The position numbers and the translations under genes were made by a program. From assembly GCA_025463925.1 (NCBI GenBank), contig JAODBK010000014.1, positions 79,546-143,545 on the forward strand: DNA of 64,000 nt, read 5' to 3'. The stretch comes from Acidimicrobiales bacterium (GTDB lineage: Bacteria; Actinomycetota; Acidimicrobiia; Acidimicrobiales; AC-14). This document shows positions 17,020 to 26,004 of this stretch, piece after piece. The notes under the pieces were generated by a model. That model was given only the letters and a program-made list of their open reading frames with translations, had not been told where the DNA came from and made no database searches. Position 1 is the first letter of the stretch. The number at the start of each line of letters is the position of its first letter.

Positions 17020-17823
17020 ATGACAGTGAGAGAGGCCTACGACCTGACGGGTCGCAGCGCGGTCGTCACCGGTGCCGGCAGCGGCATCGGGCGATCGAGC
17101 GCGTTGTTGCTCGCCGAGGCCGGCGCGTCGGTGCTCTGCGCCGACGTGAACGACGCCGCCGCCAAGGCGACCGCCGAGACGATCGGCGATGCCGGCGGCC
17201 GGGCGGTGAGCGCGATGGTGGATGTCACCGACCGGTCGGACGTCGACCGCTTGGTCGCCAGCGCGGTCGACACCTTCGGCGCGCTCGACGTCATGTGCAA
17301 CATCGCCGGGATCATGCACGAGAACGCCGAGATCGTGGACACCACCGACGAGACGCTCGAGCGGGTGCTCTCGGTGAACCTCAAGGGCGTCTTCTACGGC
17401 TGCCGGGCCGCCGCCCGCGTCATGGTCGGCCAGGGCTCCGGCAGCATCGTCAACATGGCGTCCGGGGCGGTGGACGTGCCGGCGCCGGGCATCGGCCCGT
17501 ACGCCATCGCCAAGGCCGGCGTCGCCCAGCTGACCAAGACGCTCGCCATGGAAGTCGCCAAGCAGGGCGTCCGGGTCAACGCCGTGGCGCCGGGCTTCAT
17601 CATCACCGGCATGACGGCCCGGCACTGGACGAACGCCGACGGCACGCTCGACCCCGACCGCGAGCAGGCCACCCGCACGGGGTTCGGCCGCATGTCGCCG
17701 CTGGGCCGGGTCGGCGAGCCCGACGACATCGGTCACGCCGTCCTCTACCTCGCCAGCGACGCCTCCTCGTTCATGACCGGCCAGATCCTGCGGCCCAACG
17801 GCGGCGTGGCGATGCCGTGGTGA
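17020..17823 (+). CDS. Short-chain dehydrogenase/reductase
   Basis: 267-aa classical SDR: VTGAGSGIGRS, catalytic Ser in NMASGAVDV, YAIAK, and C-terminal MTGQILRPNGGVAMPW. ATG 17020 follows a 44-bp gap containing a doubled purine-rich GGACGAGA (17001-17016) that may serve as ribosome-binding region. Probably part of the same long operon. Substrate undetermined; most like FabG/3-hydroxysteroid dehydrogenase-type SDRs. Confidence 0.8.
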   Translation: MTVREAYDLTGRSAVVTGAGSGIGRSSALLLAEAGASVLCADVNDAAAKATAETIGDAGGRAVSAMVDVTDRSDVDRLVASAVDTFGALDVMCNIAGIMHENAEIVDTTDETLERVLSVNLKGVFYGCRAAARVMVGQGSGSIVNMASGAVDVPAPGIGPYAIAKAGVAQLTKTLAMEVAKQGVRVNAVAPGFIITGMTARHWTNADGTLDPDREQATRTGFGRMSPLGRVGEPDDIGHAVLYLASDASSFMTGQILRPNGGVAMPW

Positions 17824-17830
17824 CCGGGCC

Positions 17831-18166
17831 GTGGTAGTCGTCGTCGACCTCGGCACCAGGCCGGCCACCGTCGAGCTCGACGAACCGGAGGACTGCCGCC
17901 GCTTCCACCTGCTGGTGCGAGGCAGCGGCGACGACGGCCACCTGGCCGCGGCGCTCGAGCACGCCGGCGCCGGTCGACTGGCCGACCACGACACCGCGTT
18001 CGTGTCGGTCGACGCCGTCCGCGGCCTGGCCCCAGGGCGCGTGCCCGACGGGTGGGACGCCGACTTCGCCGCGATGCTGGAGTTCGCCGGTATGAAGGGT
18101 TGGCTCGCCGACGGCGGCGCGACCATCCAGGCCCACGTCGAGCGGGATTCGCCGGGGCCGCGTTGA
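17831..18166 (+). CDS. Hypothetical protein, 111 aa
   Basis: I do not recognise this family. It is a small acidic protein beginning VVVVVDLGTRPATVEL (GTG start), with no membrane segment, Cys motif or signal peptide. It sits 7 bp after the SDR, and its stop overlaps the TTG start of the next dehydrogenase (TTGA), so translation is coupled. This makes it a likely real gene of the operon, perhaps an accessory to the dehydrogenase pair. Confidence 0.55.
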   Translation: MVVVVDLGTRPATVELDEPEDCRRFHLLVRGSGDDGHLAAALEHAGAGRLADHDTAFVSVDAVRGLAPGRVPDGWDADFAAMLEFAGMKGWLADGGATIQAHVERDSPGPR

Positions 18167-19104
18167 ACCTCGACCTCGACGACGACCAGTCGCTCCTCCA
18201 ACGCACGTTCCGCCAGCTGTTCGCCCGCCACGCCACGCCGGAGCGGGTGCGGGCCGCCGAGCCGCTCGGCTTCGACGCCGCGCTGTGGGCGACGCTCGCG
18301 CAGTCGGGGGTGCCGGGCCTGGCTCTGGACGGGTCGCTGCTCGACCTGGCGCTGATCGCCGAAGCGGCGGGCGCGACCGTCGCGCCAGTGCCGATCGTCG
18401 ACGCGCTGGTCGCGACGAGACTGCTCGGCCGCGACGACGGGCTGGTCGCGCTGGCCGTCCGTCCCGGAGGCGACGACGGGATCGCCCGGCTGGTGCCGGC
18501 CGGCGCGGTCGCGCGGCGCGTCGCCGGTTTCGACGGCGGCGCGCTCGTCACCGTCGACCGCGAGCCGCCGATGGCGGCGCCGGTCAACCTCGGATGCTCG
18601 CCGCTCGCCGACGTCGACCTGCGCGACCCGTCGCGGTCGGTCGTCGCCGAGGGCGACGCGGCTCGTGCCCGGTACGAGCGGGCGGTCGACGAGTGGCGGG
18701 TGCTCACCGCGGCCGCGCTGGTCGGCCTCGGCGCGACCGCGCTCGAACTCGGCGTCGCGTACGCCCGCAGCCGCCGCCAGTTCGACGCACCGATCGGCTC
18801 GTTCCAGGCGGTGCAGCAGCCGCTGGCCGACGTCGCGACCGCGCTCGACGGGGCGCGCCTGCTCGTCTACGAGGCGGCGTGCGAGGAGACCGCGGACCTG
18901 GCGTCGATGGCGCTGGCGTTCGCCGCCGAGACCGCGCAGGCCGCCGCCGGCGTGTCGCTGCACGTCCACGGCGGCTACGGGTTCATGCTCGAGTACGACG
19001 TGCAGCTGTTCTTCCGCCGGGCCAAGGCGTGGCCGCTCGCGCTCGGGGACCCGGCACGCGAGCTCGATCGGCTCGGCGACCTCCGGTACGGGGCCGTCGC
19101 CTGA
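18163..19104 (+). CDS. Short acyl-CoA dehydrogenase subunit
   Basis: 313-aa acyl-CoA dehydrogenase of the shortened, partner-requiring type. The N-terminal helical part (LNLDLDDDQSLLQRTFRQLF) and C-terminal FAD half (YARSRRQFDAPIGSFQAVQQPLAD, VHGGYGFMLEYDVQLFFRRAKAW) are present; the middle beta domain is reduced and lacks the SEPGAGSD flavin loop. Starts TTG 18163 in a TTGA overlap and ends in a TGATG overlap with the full-length partner, as in FadE26/27-type alpha2beta2 enzymes. Confidence 0.75.
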   Translation: MNLDLDDDQSLLQRTFRQLFARHATPERVRAAEPLGFDAALWATLAQSGVPGLALDGSLLDLALIAEAAGATVAPVPIVDALVATRLLGRDDGLVALAVRPGGDDGIARLVPAGAVARRVAGFDGGALVTVDREPPMAAPVNLGCSPLADVDLRDPSRSVVAEGDAARARYERAVDEWRVLTAAALVGLGATALELGVAYARSRRQFDAPIGSFQAVQQPLADVATALDGARLLVYEAACEETADLASMALAFAAETAQAAAGVSLHVHGGYGFMLEYDVQLFFRRAKAWPLALGDPARELDRLGDLRYGAVA

Positions 19105-20237
19105 TGGACTTCCGCTTCGACGAGCGGGCCGAGAAGTTCCGGGCCGAGGTCCGCGCCTTTCTCGGCGAGCACCTCACCGACGAGGTGATCGCGCGCGTCC
19201 ACGACACCGGCACCGTCCATGACTGGGGCCTGCACGCCGCGCTGGCAGAGCGCGGCTGGCTCGACCGCCTGGCGCTCGACCATGCCGAGGCGACGGTGCT
19301 GTCGGAGGAGCTGGCCCGCGCCGGCGCGCCGGCCGACGGTTGGGGCACGTCCGAGCTCGTCGCTCACACCCTGCAATTCGCCGGCACCGAGCAGCAGCGA
19401 GCCGAGGTGGTGCCGCGCATCTTCGCCGGCGAGATCCTCGTGTGCCTCGGCTACAGCGAGCCCGACGCCGGCTCCGACGTCGCGTCGGTCGCGACCCGGG
19501 CCGTGGCCGACCCCGAGGATCCGGGCTGGTGGGCGATCGACGGCCAGAAGATGTTCACCACGTTGGCGCACGAGTCGGCTTACGTGTTCCTGCTGACGCG
19601 GACCAACACGTCGGTGCCGAAGCACCGCGGCCTCACGTTGTTCCTCGTGCCGATGGCCACGCCGGGCATCGAGGTGCGCGCCATCCACACCCTCGGCGGC
19701 GAGCGCACCAACGTCACCTTCTACTCCGACGTCCGCGTCCCCGACTCGTGCCGCGTCGGCGAGGTGGACGGCGCGTGGGACGTCATGAAGGTCGCGCTGG
19801 CGTTCGAGCGCCAGGCCCCGGCGCAGGGCGAGGCCAGCCGCATGTTGGCCCGGGCCGAGTCGTGGGCTCGCAGCACCGGCCGGATCGACCAGCCCGACGT
19901 CCGCCGGCGGCTGGCGCGCGTCGCGCTCGAGAACGAGGTCGGCAAGCTGTTGAGCCGGCGCTCGTCGTGGCTGCACGGCAGTGGCCGGATGCCGGTGGTC
20001 GAGGGATCGATGGCCAAGTTGTGGGCGTCGGAGTCGTTCCGGCGCACGTCGGCCGACCTGCTCGACCTGCTCGGCCCCGAGGGCGTGCTGCAGCACGGTG
20101 ACGCCGGCGCGGCGGCCGCCGGATGGGTGGAGCACGCCTTCCGGCACTCGCAGGTCATGACGATCTACGCCGGCACCAGTGAGATCCAACGTTCGATCAT
20201 CGCCGAGCGCGGGCTCGGCCTTCCGCGTTCGCGCTGA
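19104..20237 (+). CDS. Acyl-CoA dehydrogenase (catalytic partner)
   Basis: 377-aa acyl-CoA dehydrogenase with the full domain set: N-terminal helices, LGYSEPDAGSDVASVATRAV flavin loop, beta domain, and C-terminal IYAGTSEIQRSIIAERGLGLP. Glu 235 in AFERQ takes the catalytic-base position. Forms an obvious pair with the preceding short subunit. An LLM oxidoreductase follows after 14 bp. Substrate chain unknown; likely a steroid-derived acyl-CoA. Confidence 0.8.
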   Translation: MDFRFDERAEKFRAEVRAFLGEHLTDEVIARVHDTGTVHDWGLHAALAERGWLDRLALDHAEATVLSEELARAGAPADGWGTSELVAHTLQFAGTEQQRAEVVPRIFAGEILVCLGYSEPDAGSDVASVATRAVADPEDPGWWAIDGQKMFTTLAHESAYVFLLTRTNTSVPKHRGLTLFLVPMATPGIEVRAIHTLGGERTNVTFYSDVRVPDSCRVGEVDGAWDVMKVALAFERQAPAQGEASRMLARAESWARSTGRIDQPDVRRRLARVALENEVGKLLSRRSSWLHGSGRMPVVEGSMAKLWASESFRRTSADLLDLLGPEGVLQHGDAGAAAAGWVEHAFRHSQVMTIYAGTSEIQRSIIAERGLGLPRSR

Positions 20238-20251
20238 CAAGGAGAGACACA

Positions 20252-21430
20252 GTGGAGTTCGGCATCTTCATCCAGGGATACGTGCCGGGGCCGAAGGCCC
20301 ACGAGACCGAGGCCGAGCACGCCGCCCTGCTCCACGAGGCCGCGCTCGTCGAGTGTGCCGACCGCAACGGCTGGAAGTACGTCTGGGTCTCGGAGCATCA
20401 CGCGCTGGCCGAGTACAGCCACATCTCGGCGAGCGACGTGTTCATGGGCTACCTGGCGCGCGCCACCGAGCGGATCCACCTCGGGTCCGGCATCTTCAAC
20501 CTGAGCCCGCGGGTCAACCACCCGGTCCGCAACGCCGAGCGAGTCGCCATGCTCGACCACCTGACCAACGGTCGATTCGAGTTCGGCACCGGCCGGGGCG
20601 CGGGGTCGCACGAGATCGCCACGTTCAACATCCACGACGCCAACTCGACGAAGAGTGAGTGGGACGAGGTGGTCCGCGAGATCCCGCGGATGTGGGCGCA
20701 GAAGGACTACACCTTCCAGGGCCAGCACTTCGCGATGGACACGCCCCACAACGTGCTCCCGAAGCCCTACCGCAAGGGCCACCCGGCGATCTGGGTGGCC
20801 TGTGGCAACCCGGCCACCTTCGGCAAGGCCGGCGCCCTCGGCATCGGCTCGCTGGGGTTCAACTTCTCGCCGATCCACGACATGAAGCCGCTGATCGACG
20901 CCTACAAGGAGGGCATCGCCGGTTGCGACGAACCGCTCGGCGAGTTCGTCAACGACAACGTGATGATCACCAACGCCGTCGTGTGCATGGAGGACCGCGA
21001 TCACGCGCGCGAGATCGTCACCCGCCACGGTCGCGGGTACCTGTACTCGCTGGTGTGCCTGTACCACGACACGTTCCCGAAGCCGGCCGGCGCGCCGACG
21101 TGGCCGGAGCCGCCGGTGGCGATGCCGGCCGACGCCATCGACTGGGCCATCGACGCGGGCTACCTCCTCTGCGGCACCCCGGACGAGGTGTGCGAGCAGA
21201 TCGCGAAGGGCCACGCCAAGGTCGGCGTCGACCAGCTCGTCTTCGGCATGCCGACCGACTCGGTGAGCCAGGACGAGGTGACGGAGTGCCTGGAGTCGTT
21301 CGGCAAGGGCGTGATCCCCGAGTTCGACAAGGACCCGGTGCACTCGACGACGCGCTACCGCGAGAACGCCAGGCCCAAGTTCCCGATGTTCAACAATCCG
21401 CCGCCGAAGATCGACACGATCATGTCGTAG
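20252..21430 (+). CDS. LLM-class flavin/F420-dependent oxidoreductase
   Basis: 392-aa luciferase-like protein: VEFGIFIQGYVPGPKA, WVSEHHALAEYSH, LGSGIFNLSPRVNHPVR, FEFGTGRGAGSHE, LPKPYRKGHPAIWVA. GTG 20252 is preceded by AAGGAGAGA (ribosome-binding site). Last plus-strand gene of the 13143-21430 run, ending 6 bp before the convergent MerB-like gene. It is one of five LLM proteins here; probable role as monooxygenase or reductase on a catabolic intermediate. Confidence 0.8.
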   Translation: MEFGIFIQGYVPGPKAHETEAEHAALLHEAALVECADRNGWKYVWVSEHHALAEYSHISASDVFMGYLARATERIHLGSGIFNLSPRVNHPVRNAERVAMLDHLTNGRFEFGTGRGAGSHEIATFNIHDANSTKSEWDEVVREIPRMWAQKDYTFQGQHFAMDTPHNVLPKPYRKGHPAIWVACGNPATFGKAGALGIGSLGFNFSPIHDMKPLIDAYKEGIAGCDEPLGEFVNDNVMITNAVVCMEDRDHAREIVTRHGRGYLYSLVCLYHDTFPKPAGAPTWPEPPVAMPADAIDWAIDAGYLLCGTPDEVCEQIAKGHAKVGVDQLVFGMPTDSVSQDEVTECLESFGKGVIPEFDKDPVHSTTRYRENARPKFPMFNNPPPKIDTIMS

Positions 21431-21436
21431 TCGCCT

Positions 21437-22162
21437 TCATTCGCCGATGTCGGCCAGGTCGACGCCGAGCGCCTTGAGGCCCTTCACGATCTGACGCGGC
21501 GCCATCTGGCCGGGCGGCCAGTGGTAGTCGTACATCCGCTTGTCGCTGACGACCGACACGAACAGCTTCGCCTGGTCGAAGGTGACGAGCACCCCGCGCC
21601 GGCCGACCTGGCGTTCGTAGCGCGCCGCGTGCTCAGCATCGATGGCGAAGTTCATGGCGTCGCACATGAGCGTGATGTCGACGTTGTTCCAGTCCCACGG
21701 GCTGGCGGTGACATGGATCATCACGCCCTCCGGATTGCACGAGGTGATGTCGCCGTCCTTGGCGATCAGCGTGATCGGCGTGAAGCAGCACGCGCACCAC
21801 GACTCGAGGCGGATCTCCTTGCCGGCGAACGGCGGCATCTTGCTGACCGCCATCGATTCCATGGCGCACCCGATGAAGCTGTGGAACTGGCCATCGACGA
21901 ACGCCTTCACCTGGCTCGGGAACGAGGAGAACGGCTGGAACTTGACGAGGTTGCAGTTCTGGGTGTCCTCCTGGACGACGCAGATGATCCCGAGCTGCAG
22001 CTCCTTGTACGCCTGGATGATCTCCCGGCGGCTGAGGGTCGTGGCCTGGTGGACGTCGAGCAGCGTCGGTCCGACGCCGTGCTCGCACCAGAACTCGTAG
22101 ACGAATTGGCGGACCTGCAACGCATTCTCGGTCCACTCGAAGGCCGGCACGTTCTGAGGCAT
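21437..22162 (-). CDS. MerB (organomercurial lyase)-fold protein
   Basis: 241-aa protein with an N-terminal winged-helix-like region (VRQFVYEFWCEHGVGP...LSRREIIQAY) and a MerB-like core. Cys 99 (GCAMES) aligns with MerB Cys96 of WCALD, Glu 102 stands where MerB has Asp99, and Cys 167 (LMCDAMNF) aligns with MerB Cys159. Cys 123, 125 and 126 form an additional cluster. No merA, merR or merP is near, and the context is catabolic, so mercury detoxification is doubtful; a related C-C or C-heteroatom lyase is possible. ATG 22162 lies 15 bp from the divergent amidohydrolase start. Confidence 0.55.
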   Translation of the reverse strand: MPQNVPAFEWTENALQVRQFVYEFWCEHGVGPTLLDVHQATTLSRREIIQAYKELQLGIICVVQEDTQNCNLVKFQPFSSFPSQVKAFVDGQFHSFIGCAMESMAVSKMPPFAGKEIRLESWCACCFTPITLIAKDGDITSCNPEGVMIHVTASPWDWNNVDITLMCDAMNFAIDAEHAARYERQVGRRGVLVTFDQAKLFVSVVSDKRMYDYHWPPGQMAPRQIVKGLKALGVDLADIGE

Positions 22163-22177
22163 GGGTAGCATCAAAGC

Positions 22178-23380
22178 ATGCGCGAGTTCCCCAAGATCAT
22201 CTCGGTCGACGACCACGTCGTCGAGCCGGCCACCGTCTGGACGGATCGGCTGCCCGCCAAGTACCGGGATGTGGGGCCCCGCATCGTCCGGGCGCCGGTC
22301 GGCGACATCGAGTTCGTCGGCGGCAAGTTCACGCCGACGATCGGCGCCGAGGGCCAGGGTCTCCCGGTCGCCGACTGGTGGTTCTACGAGGATCTCCGCC
22401 GGCCCCTGCTCCGGCTCGACGCCGCCGCCGGGTACCCCCGCGACGAGATCGACCTGCGGGCGGTCACCTACCAGGACATGCGCCCGGGCGCCTGGCAGGT
22501 CGGGCCGCGGCTGGCCGACATGGACGAGAACTGGATCGAGGCTTCACTCTGCTTCCCGACGTTCCCGCGCTTCTGCGGCCAGACGTTCACCGAGGCCAGC
22601 GACAAGGAGCTCGCGCTGCTCTGCGTCAAGGCCTACAACGACTGGATGGTCGACGAATGGTGCGAGCCGTCGAACGGCCGCCTCATCCCGCTGACCCTGA
22701 TCCCGCTCTGGGATGCGGAGCTGGCGGCGGCCGAAGTGCGGCGCAACTCCGAGCGCGGCGTGCGCGCGGTGTGCTTCAGCGAGATCCCGCCGTTCCTCGG
22801 CCTGCCGTCGATCCACGACGAGCGCAACTACTGGGACCCGTTCTTCGCAGCGTGTGAAGCGGGCAACGTCGTCATCAACATGCACATCGGGTCGAGCTCG
22901 AAGATGCCGTCGACGTCGGTCGATGCGCCGCCGGCGGTCGGCTCGACGCTGACATTCGCCAACGCCTGCTACAGCCTCGTCGACTGGTTGATGTCCGGCG
23001 TGTTCACCCGCTTCCCCGAGCTCACCATCGCGTACAGCGAGGGCCAGATCGGGTGGATCCCGTACGTGCTCGAGCGGGCCGACGTGGTGTGGCGCGAGAA
23101 CCGCGGATGGGGCGGCGTGGCCGACAAGGTGCTCGAGCCGCCCAGCGAGCTGTTCCGCAAGCACGTGTACGGCTGCTTCTTCGACGACGCCCACGGGCTC
23201 CGGTCGGTCGACGACATCGGTGCCGACCGGATCACCTACGAGAGCGACTACCCGCACTCCGATTCGACGTGGCCCAACACCCGTCAGATCGCGGAAGAGC
23301 AGATGAAGGGCCTGGACGACGCCGTGATCGAGATGATCGTGCGCGGCAACGCCATCAAGATGCTGGGCCTCGACCGGTAG
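22178..23380 (+). CDS. Amidohydrolase-2 (ACMSD-like) family hydrolase, second copy
   Basis: 400-aa paralogue of the protein at 11756-12949, sharing KIISVDDHVVEP, LCFPTFPRFCGQTF, MHIGSSSKMPSTSVDAP, YSEGQIGWIPYVLERAD and ESDYPHSDSTWP (terminal metal-ligand Asp). Barrel metallohydrolase or decarboxylase. Starts ATG 22178, only 15 bp from the divergent MerB-like start, and is followed at 34 bp by the FadD3-like ligase, suggesting its product or substrate is a carboxylic acid that is then activated. Confidence 0.8.
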   Translation: MREFPKIISVDDHVVEPATVWTDRLPAKYRDVGPRIVRAPVGDIEFVGGKFTPTIGAEGQGLPVADWWFYEDLRRPLLRLDAAAGYPRDEIDLRAVTYQDMRPGAWQVGPRLADMDENWIEASLCFPTFPRFCGQTFTEASDKELALLCVKAYNDWMVDEWCEPSNGRLIPLTLIPLWDAELAAAEVRRNSERGVRAVCFSEIPPFLGLPSIHDERNYWDPFFAACEAGNVVINMHIGSSSKMPSTSVDAPPAVGSTLTFANACYSLVDWLMSGVFTRFPELTIAYSEGQIGWIPYVLERADVVWRENRGWGGVADKVLEPPSELFRKHVYGCFFDDAHGLRSVDDIGADRITYESDYPHSDSTWPNTRQIAEEQMKGLDDAVIEMIVRGNAIKMLGLDR

Positions 23381-23414
23381 TGCTCGGCGTCGATGAGCCG
23401 GGCGTGATCGACTG

Positions 23415-24989
23415 GTGAACGAGCGGAGCATTCCGGAATTGGTGACCGCGGCGGCCGAGCGGTTCCCGACGCGGGAAGCGTTGGTCGACGGCGACGTCCG
23501 GCTGACGTACCCGCAGCTCAGGGACGAGGTCCGACGGGCGACGCGCGCCGCGATCGCGTCGGGCATCGAGCCGGGTGACCGGGTGGCGATCTGGGCGCCC
23601 AACATCTGGGAGTGGATCGTCGCCGCGCTGGGCGCGCTGTCCGCCGGGGCCGTCCTCGTCCCGGTGAACACCCGGTTCAAGGGCAGCGAGGCCGCCTTCA
23701 TCCTCGACAAGAGCGGGGCCAGCGTCCTCTTCACGGTGAACGGCTTCCTCGACACGGATTACGTCGCCATGCTGCGGGGGTCGGGCGCGCCGCTGGCGGC
23801 GTTGCGGACGATCGTCGTGCTGCGGGGCGACGCACCAACCGACACGGTCTCGTTCGCCGACTGGCTCGATGCCGGCGAGTCGGTCGACCCGGCCGAGGCC
23901 GACCGGCGGGCCGCCGCGGTCGGGCCCGACGACCTCTCCGACATCATCTTCACGTCGGGCACCACCGGGATGCCGAAGGGCGCGATGGTCACGCACGGCC
24001 AGAGCCTCAAGGTGTACGAGGCCTGGACCGACGTCACCGGGCTCGCCGAAGGCGACCGCTACCTCATCGTCATGCCGTTCTTCCACACCTTCGGCTACAA
24101 GGCCGGATGGATGGCGGCGCTCATGCGGGGCGCGACGATCGTGCCGCAGGCGGTGTTCGACGTCGACGAGGTGCTGCGCCAGGTCGCCAACGAGAAGATC
24201 ACGATGCTCCCCGGGGCGCCGACGCTGTACCAGTCGATCCTCGAGCACCCCAAGCGCGACGAGTACGACCTGTCGTCACTGCGGCTGGCCGTCACCGGCG
24301 CCGCCGCGGTGCCGGTCGAGCTGATCCGGCGCATGCGCGACGAGCTGACCTTCCGCACGATCATCACCGGGTACGGCCTCACCGAGTCCACCGGCACCGC
24401 GGCGATGTGCCGGCACGACGACGACCCGGAGACCATCGCGAACTTCTCCGGGCGGGCGATCCCCGACACCGAGGTGCTGGTCGTCGACGACGACGGCCAC
24501 GAGGTGCCGCGGGGGGATCCGGGCGAGGTGGTCGTGCGGGGGTACAACGTCATGCTCGGCTACTACGACGAGCCCGAGGAGACCGCGACGGCGATCGACG
24601 CCGACGGCTGGCTCCACACCGGCGACGTCGGTGTCATGGACGAGCGCGGATACGTCCGCATCACCGACCGCAAGAAGGACATGTACATCGTCGGTGGGTT
24701 CAACGCCTATCCCGCGGAGATCGAGGGGATCCTCCTGCGACACCCGGCGATCGCGCAGGTCGCGGTCGTCGGCGTGCCCGACGACCGGATGGGCGAGGTC
24801 GGCGTGGCGTTCGTGGTGCCGCGGTCGTCCGCGACGGTCGACGCCGACGAGCTGGTCGCATGGGCGCGTGAGCAGATGGCCAACTACAAGGTGCCTCGCA
24901 GGGTCGTCGTCGTGGACGCGCTGCCACTGAACGCCAGCGGCAAGGTGCTGAAGTACGAGCTGCGCGAGCGGGCCGCCGCCGGGCGTTAG
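23415..24989 (+). CDS. fadD3: FadD3-like acyl-CoA synthetase (HIP-CoA ligase candidate)
   Basis: 524-aa ANL-superfamily ligase that would activate the C/D-ring acid HIP with ATP and CoA. P-loop IIFTSGTTGMPKGAMVTH, GYGLTESTG, WLHTGDVGVMDERGY, DRKKDMYIVGGFNAYPAEIE and terminal Lys in NASGKVLK are all present. FadD3-specific-looking stretches are FFHTFGYKAGWMAAL and LPGAPTLYQSILEHP, close to mycobacterial FadD3. Start GTG 23415. It ends in a 4-nt TTAG overlap with the convergent LLM gene. Confidence 0.8.
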   Translation: MNERSIPELVTAAAERFPTREALVDGDVRLTYPQLRDEVRRATRAAIASGIEPGDRVAIWAPNIWEWIVAALGALSAGAVLVPVNTRFKGSEAAFILDKSGASVLFTVNGFLDTDYVAMLRGSGAPLAALRTIVVLRGDAPTDTVSFADWLDAGESVDPAEADRRAAAVGPDDLSDIIFTSGTTGMPKGAMVTHGQSLKVYEAWTDVTGLAEGDRYLIVMPFFHTFGYKAGWMAALMRGATIVPQAVFDVDEVLRQVANEKITMLPGAPTLYQSILEHPKRDEYDLSSLRLAVTGAAAVPVELIRRMRDELTFRTIITGYGLTESTGTAAMCRHDDDPETIANFSGRAIPDTEVLVVDDDGHEVPRGDPGEVVVRGYNVMLGYYDEPEETATAIDADGWLHTGDVGVMDERGYVRITDRKKDMYIVGGFNAYPAEIEGILLRHPAIAQVAVVGVPDDRMGEVGVAFVVPRSSATVDADELVAWAREQMANYKVPRRVVVVDALPLNASGKVLKYELRERAAAGR

Positions 24990-25969
24990 CTCAGCCGGGG
25001 AGCGACCTTCGACGCGAACAGGTCGAGGCCCTCCCAACCGATCTCGGGCGACATCCCGCCCATCAACGGGTGGAAGAGGATCGTCCCCGTCGGGCCGAGC
25101 TCCTCGGCCAGCGCCACGCACTCGTCCGGGGTGACGATGCGGTACACGCCGGTCGCGCGGACCGCGTCCACCGTCGTGCCGGCCACGTCGAGCGCCGACC
25201 GCTGATCGGGCCGCGTCCACGCGTGGTACGTCGACGCGTCGAACACCGCGTGCGGCCCGATGCGGGCCCAGTCGCGTTCCGGATCGTCCGACACGTGGAC
25301 CATGCCGATCCTCGACGGGATGATCGCGAACCCGCCGGCGAACCCCTGCTCGGCGCACGCGGCGTCGTACACCTCGGCGAGGGTCGGGTCGTCCGCCATC
25401 GCCAGCAGCGGGACGCGGAATCGGGCGGCTCGCCGGGCCGCGGCCGGACCGGACCCGCCGACCATCACGATCGGGTGGGGCCGGGTCGCCGGGCGGGGCG
25501 TCGCCCGGACGGTGCGGCCGCGGTAGTCGAACGGCTCACCGGTCCACGCCTTGAAGAGCGTCTCGAGGCCCTCGTCCATCAGCCGGCCCCGGTCGGCCCG
25601 CGCGACACCGGCCATGGCGAACTCCTCGTCGCGGTAGCCCACCCCGGTGATGAGGGCGAGGCGGCCGGGCGCGGCGTTGTCGAGGACCGCGACCTGCTCG
25701 GCGATGCGCACCGGGTCGTGCAGCGGGAGGATGCTCGCGGCCACGCTGACCATGATCTGCTGCGTCCGGCCGAGGACGACGCCGGCCAGCGTCAGGGGGG
25801 CCGGCAGGTACCCGTCGTCGAGCCCGTGGTGCTCGGGGATGCTGACCGCGCCGAACCCGTGTTGCTCGGCCCACTGGCACATCTCGAGGCACGCCGCGTA
25901 CTGCGCGGCGTGGGTCGTCGAGGCGAAGTCCGGGACGCGGAGATCGAAGCGGATGGTGAGCGTGGGCAC
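24986..25969 (-). CDS. LLM-class oxidoreductase
   Basis: 327-aa luciferase-like protein: IRFDLRVPDFA, VSIPEHHGLDDGYLPAPLTLAG, ASILPLHDPVRIAEQVAVLDN, LALITGVGYRDEEF, RPHPIVMVGGSGPAAARRAARF. The GTG at 25969 is chosen because GGGAGG lies about 6 bp upstream; a longer in-frame extension would run through the operator region. Divergent from the aldehyde dehydrogenase across a 43-bp gap carrying a KstR-like site and a perfect CTGAC palindrome, so both operons are probably co-controlled. Confidence 0.78.
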   Translation of the reverse strand: MPTLTIRFDLRVPDFASTTHAAQYAACLEMCQWAEQHGFGAVSIPEHHGLDDGYLPAPLTLAGVVLGRTQQIMVSVAASILPLHDPVRIAEQVAVLDNAAPGRLALITGVGYRDEEFAMAGVARADRGRLMDEGLETLFKAWTGEPFDYRGRTVRATPRPATRPHPIVMVGGSGPAAARRAARFRVPLLAMADDPTLAEVYDAACAEQGFAGGFAIIPSRIGMVHVSDDPERDWARIGPHAVFDASTYHAWTRPDQRSALDVAGTTVDAVRATGVYRIVTPDECVALAEELGPTGTILFHPLMGGMSPEIGWEGLDLFASKVAPRLS

Positions 25970-25985
25970 GATGCGCCTCCCGGAA

Positions 25986-25999
25986 AGGAACTTGTTACA
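25986..25999. promoter_or_regulatory. KstR-like operator, 13/14 match to TnnAACnnGTTnnA frame
   Basis: AGGAACTTGTTACA: the AAC-N2-GTT core and the final A fit the KstR consensus; only the first T is replaced by A. It lies between divergent starts (25969 minus, 26013 plus) and next to the CTGAC palindrome at 26005. A -10-like TACAGT (25996-26001) overlaps its right half. Confidence 0.5.
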
Positions 26000-26004
26000 G
26001 TCCG

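Noticed and set aside
21437..22162. Mercury-resistance operon.
   Set aside because: No merA, merR, merT or merP is present, and the gene lies in a catabolic setting.
22163..22177. Palindrome GCATcaaagcATGC as operator between the MerB-like and amidohydrolase genes.
   Set aside because: Arms are only 4 bp and include a start codon; it is likely chance.
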